From positions 1-7,058 of the forward strand of contig NZ_JBKQOU010000097.1 of NCBI RefSeq assembly GCF_052145335.1: a stretch of 7,058 nucleotides of DNA, in the 5' to 3' direction. Below, in pieces: positions 1-5,610 of the stretch (position 1 is the first letter of the stretch; every line of letters begins with the position of its first letter). The notes beneath the pieces were generated by a model. The model made no database searches. It saw only the letters and a list, made by a program, of their open reading frames with translations, and was not told where the DNA came from. The position numbers and the translations under genes are program-made. The stretch is from Rhodoblastus sp052145335. GTDB taxonomy: Bacteria; Pseudomonadota; Alphaproteobacteria; Rhizobiales; Beijerinckiaceae.

Positions 1-317
1 TTTTTCGATCGATTTGCGTAAAAACGTGCTTATTTCCGCTGTTTTTCGTTCATTTTCACCCCGTTTTCATTCGCTCAACCGCGAGGTTGTGTTTCCCGGC
101 GGCGAGGCGCGAAGCGTTCCGGTTCTCGCGCGGACCGAAGGCATGGGACGGAAAAATCATCTTGTTTCAATGAAAAAGGCGCAAGGGCCCCGAGTCGCGT
201 CCAGGTCTCGTTTCACGTGAAACAAAACGTGAACATTTTTCACCCGCCAAATCGCGGTTTCGCCGCGCCATTTTTTCATTCACTTCTTGATTTGCCGGAA
301 CTGCGGGACAGGGAACG
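1..317. other. gene-free region at the left edge, containing a parS-like site
   Basis: No reading frame here looks real. The only open plus-strand frame of note begins with TTG near 14, encodes an arginine-rich sequence with no recognisable domain and has no ribosome binding site. Minus-strand starts near here close after a few codons. The stretch is richer in T and A than the flanking genes and contains several copies of short GTGAA/TTCAC-type words (near 53, 68, 213, 230, 239 and 276). Its one strong signal is the parS-like palindrome at 209-224, annotated separately. It lies downstream of the sdh terminator. I see no RNA gene, insertion sequence or array in it. Confidence 0.5.
209..224. 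promoter_or_regulatory. parS-like centromere site (ParB binding)
   Basis: The bases read CGTTTCACGTGAAACA. They match the widely conserved bacterial parS consensus TGTTTCACGTGAAACA at 15 of 16 positions; only the outermost first base differs. The inner 14 bases, 210-223, form a perfect palindrome. Known of the family: ParB binds such sites, loads as a CTP-dependent clamp and, with ParA, segregates the chromosome origin; sites usually cluster near the origin. This copy is intergenic, about 165 bases past the end of sdhB and outside the sdh terminator, as expected for a structural site rather than an operon operator. No parA or parB is in the window, so function is inferred from sequence identity alone. 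Confidence 0.75.
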
Positions 318-346
318 AAAAAAACGCGCCGTTTTGGCGCGCTTTT
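318..346 (-). terminator. Rho-independent terminator of the sdh operon
   Basis: On the minus strand a GC stem (325-330 paired with 336-341, sequence CGCGCC/GGCGCG) closes a five-base loop (331-335). It is followed directly by seven T residues (318-324 read in reverse), and A residues flank the stem on its upstream side. It lies about 40 bases past the sdhB stop codon. Stem, short loop and immediate U-tract make this a textbook intrinsic terminator for the sdhCDAB transcript. Confidence 0.88.
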
Positions 347-387
347 CCTTGATTCCCAAACGCCGTCGCCCGATCACCCTTTTCGCA

Positions 388-1167
388 TTACACCTGTCGC
401 GAAATCATCATGTTCTTGATTTCCGCGATGGCCTTTGCCGGATTCAGGTTTTTCGGGCAGGCGCGGGCGCAGTTCATGATGGTGTGGCAGCGGTAGAGCC
501 GGAACGGGTCTTCCAGATTGTCGAGACGCTCGCCGGTGGATTCGTCGCGCGAATCGATCAGCCAGCGATAGGCCTGCAAAAGCGCGGAGGGGCCGAGATA
601 GCGGTCGCCGTTCCACCAATAGCTGGGGCAGGAGGTCGAGCAGCAGGAGCAGAGGATGCACTCGTAGAGGCCATCGAGCTTGCTGCGATCCGCAGGCGAT
701 TGCAGCCATTCCTTTTCCGGCGCCGGCGTCTCGGTCTTCAGCCAGGGCTCGATCGCCGCATGCTGGGCGTAGAAATTGGTCAGATCGGGCACGAGGTCCT
801 TGACCACCGACATATGCGGCAGCGGATAGATCTTGACCGGCGCCTTGACCTCGTCGATCGCCTTCGTGCACGCGAGCGTATTGGCGCCGTCGATATTCAT
901 CGCGCAGGAGCCGCAAATGCCTTCGCGGCAGGAGCGGCGCAGGGTGAGGGTAGGGTCGATCTTGTTCTTGATATAGAGCAGGGCGTCGAGGATCATCGGG
1001 CCGCAATCCTCGAGGTCGAGCCAATAGGTGTCGATCGACGGGTTGCGGCCGTCGTCGGGATTCCAGCGGTAGATCTGGAATTCTGTCAGTTTTTTCGCGC
1101 CCGCGGGCTTGGGCCAGCTTTTGCCTTTGCCGACCACGGAATTTTTGGGAAGCGCCAGTTCGACCAT
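388..1167 (-). CDS. sdhB: succinate dehydrogenase iron-sulfur subunit SdhB
   Basis: This is the electron-transfer subunit of complex II, passing electrons from the SdhA flavin to ubiquinone through three iron-sulfur clusters at the inner face of the cytoplasmic membrane. The product is 259 residues, the usual length in rhizobia. The N-terminal ferredoxin domain has the [2Fe-2S] cysteines C80, C85, C88 and C100. The C-terminal domain carries C170, C173, C176 and C237 for [4Fe-4S], and C180, C227 and C233 for [3Fe-4S]. The quinone-site residues known from E. coli (P, W, W, H, I) correspond to P181, W184, W185, H228 and I230. I chose the ATG at 1167, giving the family start MVELALPKNS, with a GAGAGAG-type ribosome site upstream. 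An in-frame GTG at 1191 would add eight atypical residues. It is the last gene of the operon, 80 bases after sdhA. Nothing is missing. Confidence 0.97.
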   Translation of the reverse strand: MVELALPKNSVVGKGKSWPKPAGAKKLTEFQIYRWNPDDGRNPSIDTYWLDLEDCGPMILDALLYIKNKIDPTLTLRRSCREGICGSCAMNIDGANTLACTKAIDEVKAPVKIYPLPHMSVVKDLVPDLTNFYAQHAAIEPWLKTETPAPEKEWLQSPADRSKLDGLYECILCSCCSTSCPSYWWNGDRYLGPSALLQAYRWLIDSRDESTGERLDNLEDPFRLYRCHTIMNCARACPKNLNPAKAIAEIKNMMISRQV

Positions 1168-1215
1168 TGGGCTTGCTCTCTCACGTTTCACCCTTGCCGG
1201 GCGAAAAATCTCTTC

Positions 1216-1237
1216 GCCGGGGCGGGAAGGCCCCGGC
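1216..1237 (-). other. GC-rich hairpin between sdhA and sdhB
   Basis: Positions 1216-1223 (GCCGGGGC) pair perfectly with 1230-1237 (GCCCCGGC) around a six-base loop, inside the 80-base gap between the sdhA stop and the sdhB start. On the minus strand it is followed after six bases by a short run of T (ATTTTT), not by an immediate U-tract. It therefore looks more like an mRNA stability or processing hairpin, or at most a partial attenuator, than a full terminator. The role is inference; the stem itself is seen directly. Confidence 0.45.
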
Positions 1238-1247
1238 CGGGGAAATC

Positions 1248-3080
1248 TCAGTACACGCGCGCTTTCGGCTCGATGTAGCTGACTTCGTCGGTCATGGTGT
1301 AGTTATGCACCGGGCGGTAATCGATTTTCACCGCCTTGGCGGCGTCGTCGATGGTGGCCAGAGTGTGCTTCATCCAGTTGACGTCGTCGCGGTTGGCGAA
1401 ATCTTCGCGGGCATGGGCGCCGCGGGATTCCTTGCGGTTGCTCGCGCCTTCCATGGTGACGACGGCCTGAACGATCAGGTTGTCGAATTCCAGCGTCTCG
1501 ATCAGGTCGGAATTCCAGATCAACGAGCGATCGGTGACGCGCACGTCGTCACGGGCCTTCCACACGTCGTGGATCAGCTTGACGCCTTCCTCCAGAACCT
1601 CGCCGGTGCGATAGACCGCGCAATTGTTCTGCATCACCTTCTGCATCCGCAGGCGCAGGTCGGCCGTCGGCGTTCCGCCATTGGCGTTGCGGTAATGGTC
1701 GAGGCGAGAAAGGGCGAGATCGGCCGAATTCTCCGGCAGATTGTCCTGCTTCGCGCCGGGCGTGACGATTTCGGCGGCGCGCAGGCCGGCGGCGCGGCCA
1801 AACACCACCAGATCGATCAGCGAATTGGACCCGAGGCGATTGGCGCCATGGACCGAAACGCAGGCGGCTTCGCCAAGCGCCATCAGGCCGGGCACCACGA
1901 CGTCGGGATCGCCGTCCTTCTTGGTCAGCACTTCGCCGTGATAATTGGTCTGGATGCCGCCCATATTGTAATGGACGGTCGGCAGGACCGGGATCGGCTC
2001 GCGGGTCACATCGACGCCGGCGAAAATCTTGGCGCTTTCCGAAATGCCGGGCAGGCGCTCATGCAGGATTTTCGGGTCGAGATGGTCGAGATGAAGGAAA
2101 ATGTGGTCCTTGTTCTTGCCGACGCCGCGGCCTTCGCGGATTTCCATGGTCATGGCGCGCGAGACCATGTCGCGCGGCGCCAGATCCTTCACGGAAGGCG
2201 CATAGCGCTCCATGAAGCGTTCGCCGGCCGAATTGGTCAGGTAGCCGCCTTCGCCGCGCGCGCCCTCGGTGATCAGGCAGCCGGCGCCGTAGATGCCGGT
2301 CGGATGGAACTGCACGAATTCCATATCCTGCAAGGGGAGTCCAGCCCGTAAAACCATGCCGCCGCCGTCGCCGGTACAGGTATGCGCGGAAGTGGCGGAA
2401 AAATAGGAGCGGCCATAGCCGCCGGTCGCCAGGATCACAAGCTGGGCGCGAAAACGGTGAATAGTCCCGTCGTCCATTTTCATGCAGACGACGCCACGGC
2501 AGCGGCCTTGCGCATCCATGATCAGGTCTATGGCGAAATATTCGATGAAGAATTCGGTCGAGTTCTTCAGTGCCTGGCCATACAGCGTGTGCAGCATGGC
2601 GTGGCCGGTGCGGTCGGCGGCGGCGCAGGTGCGCTGAGCGGGCGGTCCGCGGCCGTAATCGGTGGTCATGCCGCCGAACGGGCGCTGGTAAATCTTGCCG
2701 TCGGCGGTACGGGAAAAAGGAACGCCCCAATGTTCTAGCTCATAGACGGCGGCGGGAGCGTTGCGACACAAATATTCGATCGCGTCCTGGTCGCCGAGCC
2801 AGTCGGAGCCCTTGACCGTATCGTACATGTGCCATTTCCAATTGTCCGGCCCCATGTTCGCCAGCGACGCCGCAACGCCGCCCTGCGCCGCAACCGTATG
2901 TGAGCGGGTGGGAAAGACCTTGGAAATACAGGCCGTGCGCAAGCCTGCCTGCGAACAGCCGACCGTGGCGCGCAAGCCGGCGCCGCCCGCGCCAACCACC
3001 ACCACGTCGAAAGTGTGGTCCACGATCGGATAGGCCTTGCCGCCGATGGCCGCTTTGGCCGGGGCGTCGATGGGTGCCAT
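1248..3080 (-). CDS. sdhA: succinate dehydrogenase flavoprotein subunit SdhA
   Basis: This is the catalytic subunit of complex II. It oxidises succinate to fumarate with covalently bound FAD at the cytoplasmic side of the membrane. The 610-residue length is normal for alphaproteobacteria. The FAD dinucleotide-binding motif GAGGAG is at residues 30-35. The flavinylation motif SHTVAAQGG carries the FAD-linking histidine H61 (E. coli H45). Active-site elements are FHPTGI (258-263), TEGARGEGG (271-279), the proton-relay arginine R303 in PRDMVSR, H370 in PTVHYNMGG and R415 in HGANRLGSNS. The conserved C-terminal ESRGAHARED is at 551-560. The ATG at 3080 has an AAGGG ribosome site about nine bases upstream. 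It is third in the operon, 69 bases after sdhD and 80 before sdhB. All key residues are present, so the enzyme should be functional. Confidence 0.98.
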   Translation of the reverse strand: MAPIDAPAKAAIGGKAYPIVDHTFDVVVVGAGGAGLRATVGCSQAGLRTACISKVFPTRSHTVAAQGGVAASLANMGPDNWKWHMYDTVKGSDWLGDQDAIEYLCRNAPAAVYELEHWGVPFSRTADGKIYQRPFGGMTTDYGRGPPAQRTCAAADRTGHAMLHTLYGQALKNSTEFFIEYFAIDLIMDAQGRCRGVVCMKMDDGTIHRFRAQLVILATGGYGRSYFSATSAHTCTGDGGGMVLRAGLPLQDMEFVQFHPTGIYGAGCLITEGARGEGGYLTNSAGERFMERYAPSVKDLAPRDMVSRAMTMEIREGRGVGKNKDHIFLHLDHLDPKILHERLPGISESAKIFAGVDVTREPIPVLPTVHYNMGGIQTNYHGEVLTKKDGDPDVVVPGLMALGEAACVSVHGANRLGSNSLIDLVVFGRAAGLRAAEIVTPGAKQDNLPENSADLALSRLDHYRNANGGTPTADLRLRMQKVMQNNCAVYRTGEVLEEGVKLIHDVWKARDDVRVTDRSLIWNSDLIETLEFDNLIVQAVVTMEGASNRKESRGAHAREDFANRDDVNWMKHTLATIDDAAKAVKIDYRPVHNYTMTDEVSYIEPKARVY

Positions 3081-3149
3081 TGGAAGTGCCCTTAAGCGTA
3101 GAGTAAGACGATGAGACGGCGCGGCTTCACGCTGCGTCCGGCGTGGCGA

Positions 3150-3539
3150 TCAGGTGAAGCTCAGGCGCAGCACGGCGTAGACGGCGGCTAGGCCGACGGC
3201 GGCGCTGAAACAGGCGTTGGCCATCAGGGCCAACGTCTTTGCGTGTTCGCCGTGAACATAATCCTCGATGACGACCTGCATGCCGAGCGCCATGTGCCAG
3301 GCGCCGGCGCCGATGAACAGCAGCATCAATATGGCGGGGCAGGGCGAGCCAAGCAGAGCCCGGGCGCCTTCGAAATCGCGTCCCGCCAGCGAGATCAGGA
3401 TGACGACGAAGGCGATGGTCAGGGGCAGCAGCGCGAAGGAGGTCAAGCGTACACGCCACGCATGCAGCGTACCGGACTTGGCGGATCCGAGGTGGGTTAC
3501 GCGGGCGCGAGGGGTTTGCAGTTTGGCTTGCTGGGTCAT
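3150..3539 (-). CDS. sdhD: succinate dehydrogenase membrane anchor subunit SdhD
   Basis: This small hydrophobic subunit, with SdhC, anchors SdhAB to the membrane and forms the haem b and ubiquinone sites. The product is 129 residues with three membrane helices, roughly 30-52, 66-92 and 103-125. An amphipathic N-terminus contains the family block HAWRVRLTSFALLPL. The signature H-x3-G-M-x6-D-Y is present: H82 aligns with the haem ligand H71 of E. coli SdhD, and D93/Y94 with its D82 and quinone-site Y83. The ATG at 3539 has a strong GAGGAG ribosome site that overlaps the sdhC stop codon, and the two genes are only 10 bases apart, so translation is probably coupled. No defect is seen. Confidence 0.94.
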   Translation of the reverse strand: MTQQAKLQTPRARVTHLGSAKSGTLHAWRVRLTSFALLPLTIAFVVILISLAGRDFEGARALLGSPCPAILMLLFIGAGAWHMALGMQVVIEDYVHGEHAKTLALMANACFSAAVGLAAVYAVLRLSFT

Positions 3540-3549
3540 TGCTGGCTCC

Positions 3550-3963
3550 TCAGCGCAGGATGAGAACGGCGATCCAGATCAGGACCGTGAGAACGCCGGC
3601 GGCGATGAGCGAGCCCCAGGCGAGCTTGTCGCGGGCGTCCGGGTCGAAACCATGGCCGGCGTCCCAGATGGCGTGTCGAATCCCGCCCATCGCATGGAGC
3701 ATCAGCGCGAAAGTATAGCCGAACAGGAGCAGTTGCCCGAGGAACGAGCCGAAAAAGGCCGAGGCCGCCTGGAAGCTGTGAGAGTCTGCGGCCGCCGCAA
3801 GCAGATACCAGGCAAGCAGCAGCGTGCCGATGTAAAGGCCGACGCCGGTCACGCGATGAGCGATCGAGGCGGCCATGGTCGGCGACCATTGATAGATCTG
3901 CATATGCGGCGACAGCGGGCGGCGCTGCTCCAGCGGGATCTGGCTGGGATCTGCCTCGGCCAT
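3550..3963 (-). CDS. sdhC: succinate dehydrogenase cytochrome b556 subunit SdhC
   Basis: This is the large membrane anchor of complex II and co-ligates haem b with SdhD. The product is 137 residues with a conserved RPLSPHMQIYQW N-terminal block. The Sdh_cyt signature SIAHRVTGVGL (33-43) supplies S33 and R37, equivalent to the quinone-binding S27 and R31 of E. coli. HAMGGIRH (90-97) gives H90 as the haem ligand (E. coli H84). Three membrane helices lie near 33-58, 69-95 and 114-136. I chose the ATG at 3963 because GGAAGGG sits eight bases upstream; an in-frame GTG at 3972 would abut that ribosome site and is unlikely. It is the first gene of sdhCDAB, so the operon promoter lies in the gap to the divergent hydrolase. 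Confidence 0.95.
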   Translation of the reverse strand: MAEADPSQIPLEQRRPLSPHMQIYQWSPTMAASIAHRVTGVGLYIGTLLLAWYLLAAAADSHSFQAASAFFGSFLGQLLLFGYTFALMLHAMGGIRHAIWDAGHGFDPDARDKLAWGSLIAAGVLTVLIWIAVLILR

Positions 3964-3997
3964 GAAATTCACCCTTCCAGTTCGACGAATAGGGTCG

Positions 3998-4022
3998 GGC
4001 GGCGCAAGTTTGGCGCGCCGCC
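3998..4022 (-). other. GC-rich hairpin in the putative sdh leader
   Basis: GGCGGCGC (3998-4005) pairs perfectly with GCGCCGCC (4015-4022) around a nine-base loop, 35-59 bases upstream of the sdhC ATG. No U-tract follows it on the minus strand, so it is not an intrinsic terminator. If the transcript starts further upstream, it would lie in the 5' untranslated region and could affect stability or ribosome access. The structure is visible; the role is inference. Confidence 0.35.
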
Positions 4023-4055
4023 TTAAAGCTTGGAACCCTCACTAATCCAATCACG

Positions 4056-4068
4056 ATTGCAGTGCAAT
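4056..4068. promoter_or_regulatory. candidate operator: perfect 13-bp inverted repeat
   Basis: ATTGCA and TGCAAT flank a single central base, giving a perfect inverted repeat in the 236-base gap between the divergent sdhC and hydrolase genes. It lies about 93 bases upstream of the sdhC ATG and 130 upstream of the chosen hydrolase start, a fitting place for a dimeric repressor or activator of either promoter. I do not recognise the regulator. I found no -35/-10 pair on either strand good enough to annotate as a promoter. Confidence 0.4.
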
Positions 4069-4199
4069 GGACTGCGCATCAACCATTCGGTCAATCAGGC
4101 GTCGGAAGGCGGGAAGCGGAAATTCACCGCTTCGTTGGGCGGGTGTCTTGCTTTCGCAACGCAAAGCGGCGAAACCTAATGCGGCTGGAGAATGCGCAG

Positions 4200-5120
4200 G
4201 TGAATTTTTTTTCTTCCAAACGGGCCGTAATGGCCGGCCTGCTGGCGCTTGCCGCCAGCTTTTTTGCCCTGCCGGCGCCGGCTTCGGCCGCGGCGCGGCT
4301 GACCATCGAATCCGGCGGGATTTCGCGCCACGCCATGGTGGTGTTGCGCGATCGCCTGAAATTGCGGCGGCGTCCGCTGATTATCGTCCTGCGTCGGGGC
4401 GGAGGCATGGGAACGTTTTTGCGTCGTCGTTCCGGGATCGAGGACATCGCCGACACGAACCGTCCTATTTTCGTCTATCCCGAGGCGGCCAATGGCGTCT
4501 GGCCCGAGGGGCCGGGCGCCGAGGCCGACCGCGACGTCAAGTTTCTGCACGATCTGGTGGAGCACTATATCAATCAGGGCGTCGCCGATCCGCGCAGGAT
4601 CTTCCTGGTCGGCGTATCTTCCGGCGGCGTCCTGGCCTATCGCGCGGCCTGCGCCGGCCTTGGCCGCCCGGTGGCAGGCCTCTCGACGCGCTTTTCCGCC
4701 ATGCCGGCCGACCTCGCTAATTGCGCGCCGAATCCGATGGCCTATGTCTCCGTAAGCCTCGCTTCCGATCCGCGCATTCCCTTCGGCGGCGGCAAGGCGA
4801 TCCTGGGCGAGTCTTCCTTCGACGCACTGCCCGCTGAAGGCGCCCTGGCCCTGTTCGCCAAGGCAAATGGCTGTGGCGCGCGCCGCGAGGACAAGCCCTT
4901 CCCCGAACGCGAGCCGCACGGGGCGGCGAAATTGGTGCGCGGCGCCATCATGTCCTATTCCGGCTGCAAGGCGCCGGTGGAATTGATCCGCATCGACAGC
5001 GGCGGCTATCACAATCCTGGCCACAGGCCCGAGCATAACGGCGAGCCGGCGGCCGAGGAAAGCGGCGATTTCGACGCCAGCCGCGCAGTGTGGGAATTCC
5101 TGAAACGCAACGGCGCCTGA
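4200..5120 (+). CDS. secreted alpha/beta hydrolase, PHB depolymerase/LpqC-like
   Basis: This is a probable exported esterase of the family that includes poly(3-hydroxybutyrate) depolymerases, LpqC and feruloyl esterases. From the GTG at 4200 it has 306 residues. A signal peptide is clear: basic MNFFSSKR, a hydrophobic stretch to about residue 24, then PAPASA before a cleavage site near residue 30. The nucleophile is S140 in GVSSGG, D190 in SDPRIPF is the likely acid, and H271 in GGYHNPG is the likely base. The oxyanion region normally reads LHGGG but here is LRRGGG, with R65 and R66. Four cysteines (151, 175, 225, 256) could form two disulfides after export. GGAG nine bases upstream supports the GTG; an ATG at 4179 or a GTG at 4062 are possible longer starts. 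It stands alone, divergent from sdh. The substrate is unknown; the fold call is firmer than the PHB activity. Confidence 0.75.
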   Translation: MNFFSSKRAVMAGLLALAASFFALPAPASAAARLTIESGGISRHAMVVLRDRLKLRRRPLIIVLRRGGGMGTFLRRRSGIEDIADTNRPIFVYPEAANGVWPEGPGAEADRDVKFLHDLVEHYINQGVADPRRIFLVGVSSGGVLAYRAACAGLGRPVAGLSTRFSAMPADLANCAPNPMAYVSVSLASDPRIPFGGGKAILGESSFDALPAEGALALFAKANGCGARREDKPFPEREPHGAAKLVRGAIMSYSGCKAPVELIRIDSGGYHNPGHRPEHNGEPAAEESGDFDASRAVWEFLKRNGA

Positions 5121-5154
5121 CCGGCGACGCAGCGTTTCGTTCTGGCGATGATTT

Positions 5155-5168
5155 TTGATCCAGATCAT
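5155..5168 (+). promoter_or_regulatory. FNR/FixK-type binding box
   Basis: TTGATCCAGATCAT matches the FNR/FixK consensus TTGAT-N4-ATCAA at nine of ten defined positions. It is intergenic, 35 bases past the hydrolase stop and 164 before the small membrane protein, whose transcript it would most plausibly control. Known of the family: Crp/Fnr regulators activate low-oxygen genes when bound near -41.5, which would put the start site near 5203. I see no convincing -10 hexamer there, so promoter activity is inferred. Confidence 0.6.
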
Positions 5169-5332
5169 TGCGGATACCGGCAAGCCTTTTTAGCGCGCCG
5201 CAATAGCGCTTTAGGCCCATTTTTTTGCTGTCAGATCTGCACTATGCCGTTGAACGCCATGCGGCGCCGCGTTTTCGCGAGCGACCCGCGTGCGCGTCCA
5301 TTTGGCAGTTCCGCAGAGCGAAAGAGGATTTC

Positions 5333-5551
5333 ATGACCAGCAACGCCACCGCCGCCGCCGCCGCTCTCGATTTCGTGGAAGCGCAAAAATCCGAAGCCGC
5401 CACCTTGCGCGCGTTCATCGCCATTGTCGCCCTGGTTCTGGTCGTGAACGTCGTCGCCGGTTTCCTGTTCGGCCTTGGCGGCATCGGCGCTGTGGCGATC
5501 ACCGAGGCGGCGCTGATGCTGGTGTTGTGCGTGGTGCTTACGCGCGGCTGA
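5333..5551 (+). CDS. small protein with two predicted membrane helices, function unknown
   Basis: The 72-residue product belongs to no family I recognise. The first 26 residues are alanine-rich and mildly charged (TAAAAALDFVEAQKSEAATL). Two hydrophobic helices follow, about 27-48 and 51-70, separated by a tight glycine-rich turn (GLGGIG), and the protein ends in RG. It would form a helical hairpin in the inner membrane. The ATG at 5333 has AGAGGA ending four bases upstream, which decides the start. The frame is open back to a TTG at 5225 but has no ribosome site there. It is followed 11 bases later by a strong terminator and preceded by an FNR/FixK-like box, which suggests an independent, possibly oxygen-controlled transcript. 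A role as a respiratory or stress accessory peptide is only a guess. Confidence 0.7.
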   Translation: MTSNATAAAAALDFVEAQKSEAATLRAFIAIVALVLVVNVVAGFLFGLGGIGAVAITEAALMLVLCVVLTRG

Positions 5552-5562
5552 ACTTACTCGAC

Positions 5563-5600
5563 AAAAAGCCCCCGCCGGCCTCGCCCGCGGGGGCTTTTTT
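5563..5600. terminator. bidirectional intrinsic terminator between convergent genes
   Basis: AAAAAGCCCCCGC (5563-5575) pairs perfectly with GCGGGGGCTTTTT (5587-5599), a 13-bp stem around an 11-base loop. On the plus strand the stem ends in six T residues with a further five after one G, terminating the small membrane protein gene. On the minus strand the A-run becomes five T residues, serving the hydratase gene whose stop is 11 bases away. It cleanly separates the two convergent units. Confidence 0.92.
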
Positions 5601-5610
5601 GTTTTTAGGA

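Noticed and set aside
14..220. 68-codon plus-strand frame at the left edge
   Set aside because: TTG start, no ribosome site, no domain, and it ends inside the parS-like palindrome.
217..1278. 353-codon plus-strand frame opposite sdhB
   Set aside because: It is the antisense shadow of sdhB, runs through the sdh terminator, and its arginine/alanine-rich product has no recognisable domain; sdhB has every cluster cysteine.
1167..2351. 394-codon plus-strand frame opposite sdhA
   Set aside because: It lies antisense to the certain sdhA gene; the long open frame is a usual by-product of GC-rich codon use.
4176..5183. 335-codon minus-strand frame opposite the hydrolase
   Set aside because: The plus strand has a signal peptide, an intact triad and a ribosome site; the minus frame has no domain or start signal.
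5192..5210. AGCGC/GCGCT hairpin as a terminator for the hydrolase gene
   Set aside because: The stem is only 5 bp with a nine-base loop, and the T-run (5221-5226) lies about ten bases away rather than next to the stem.
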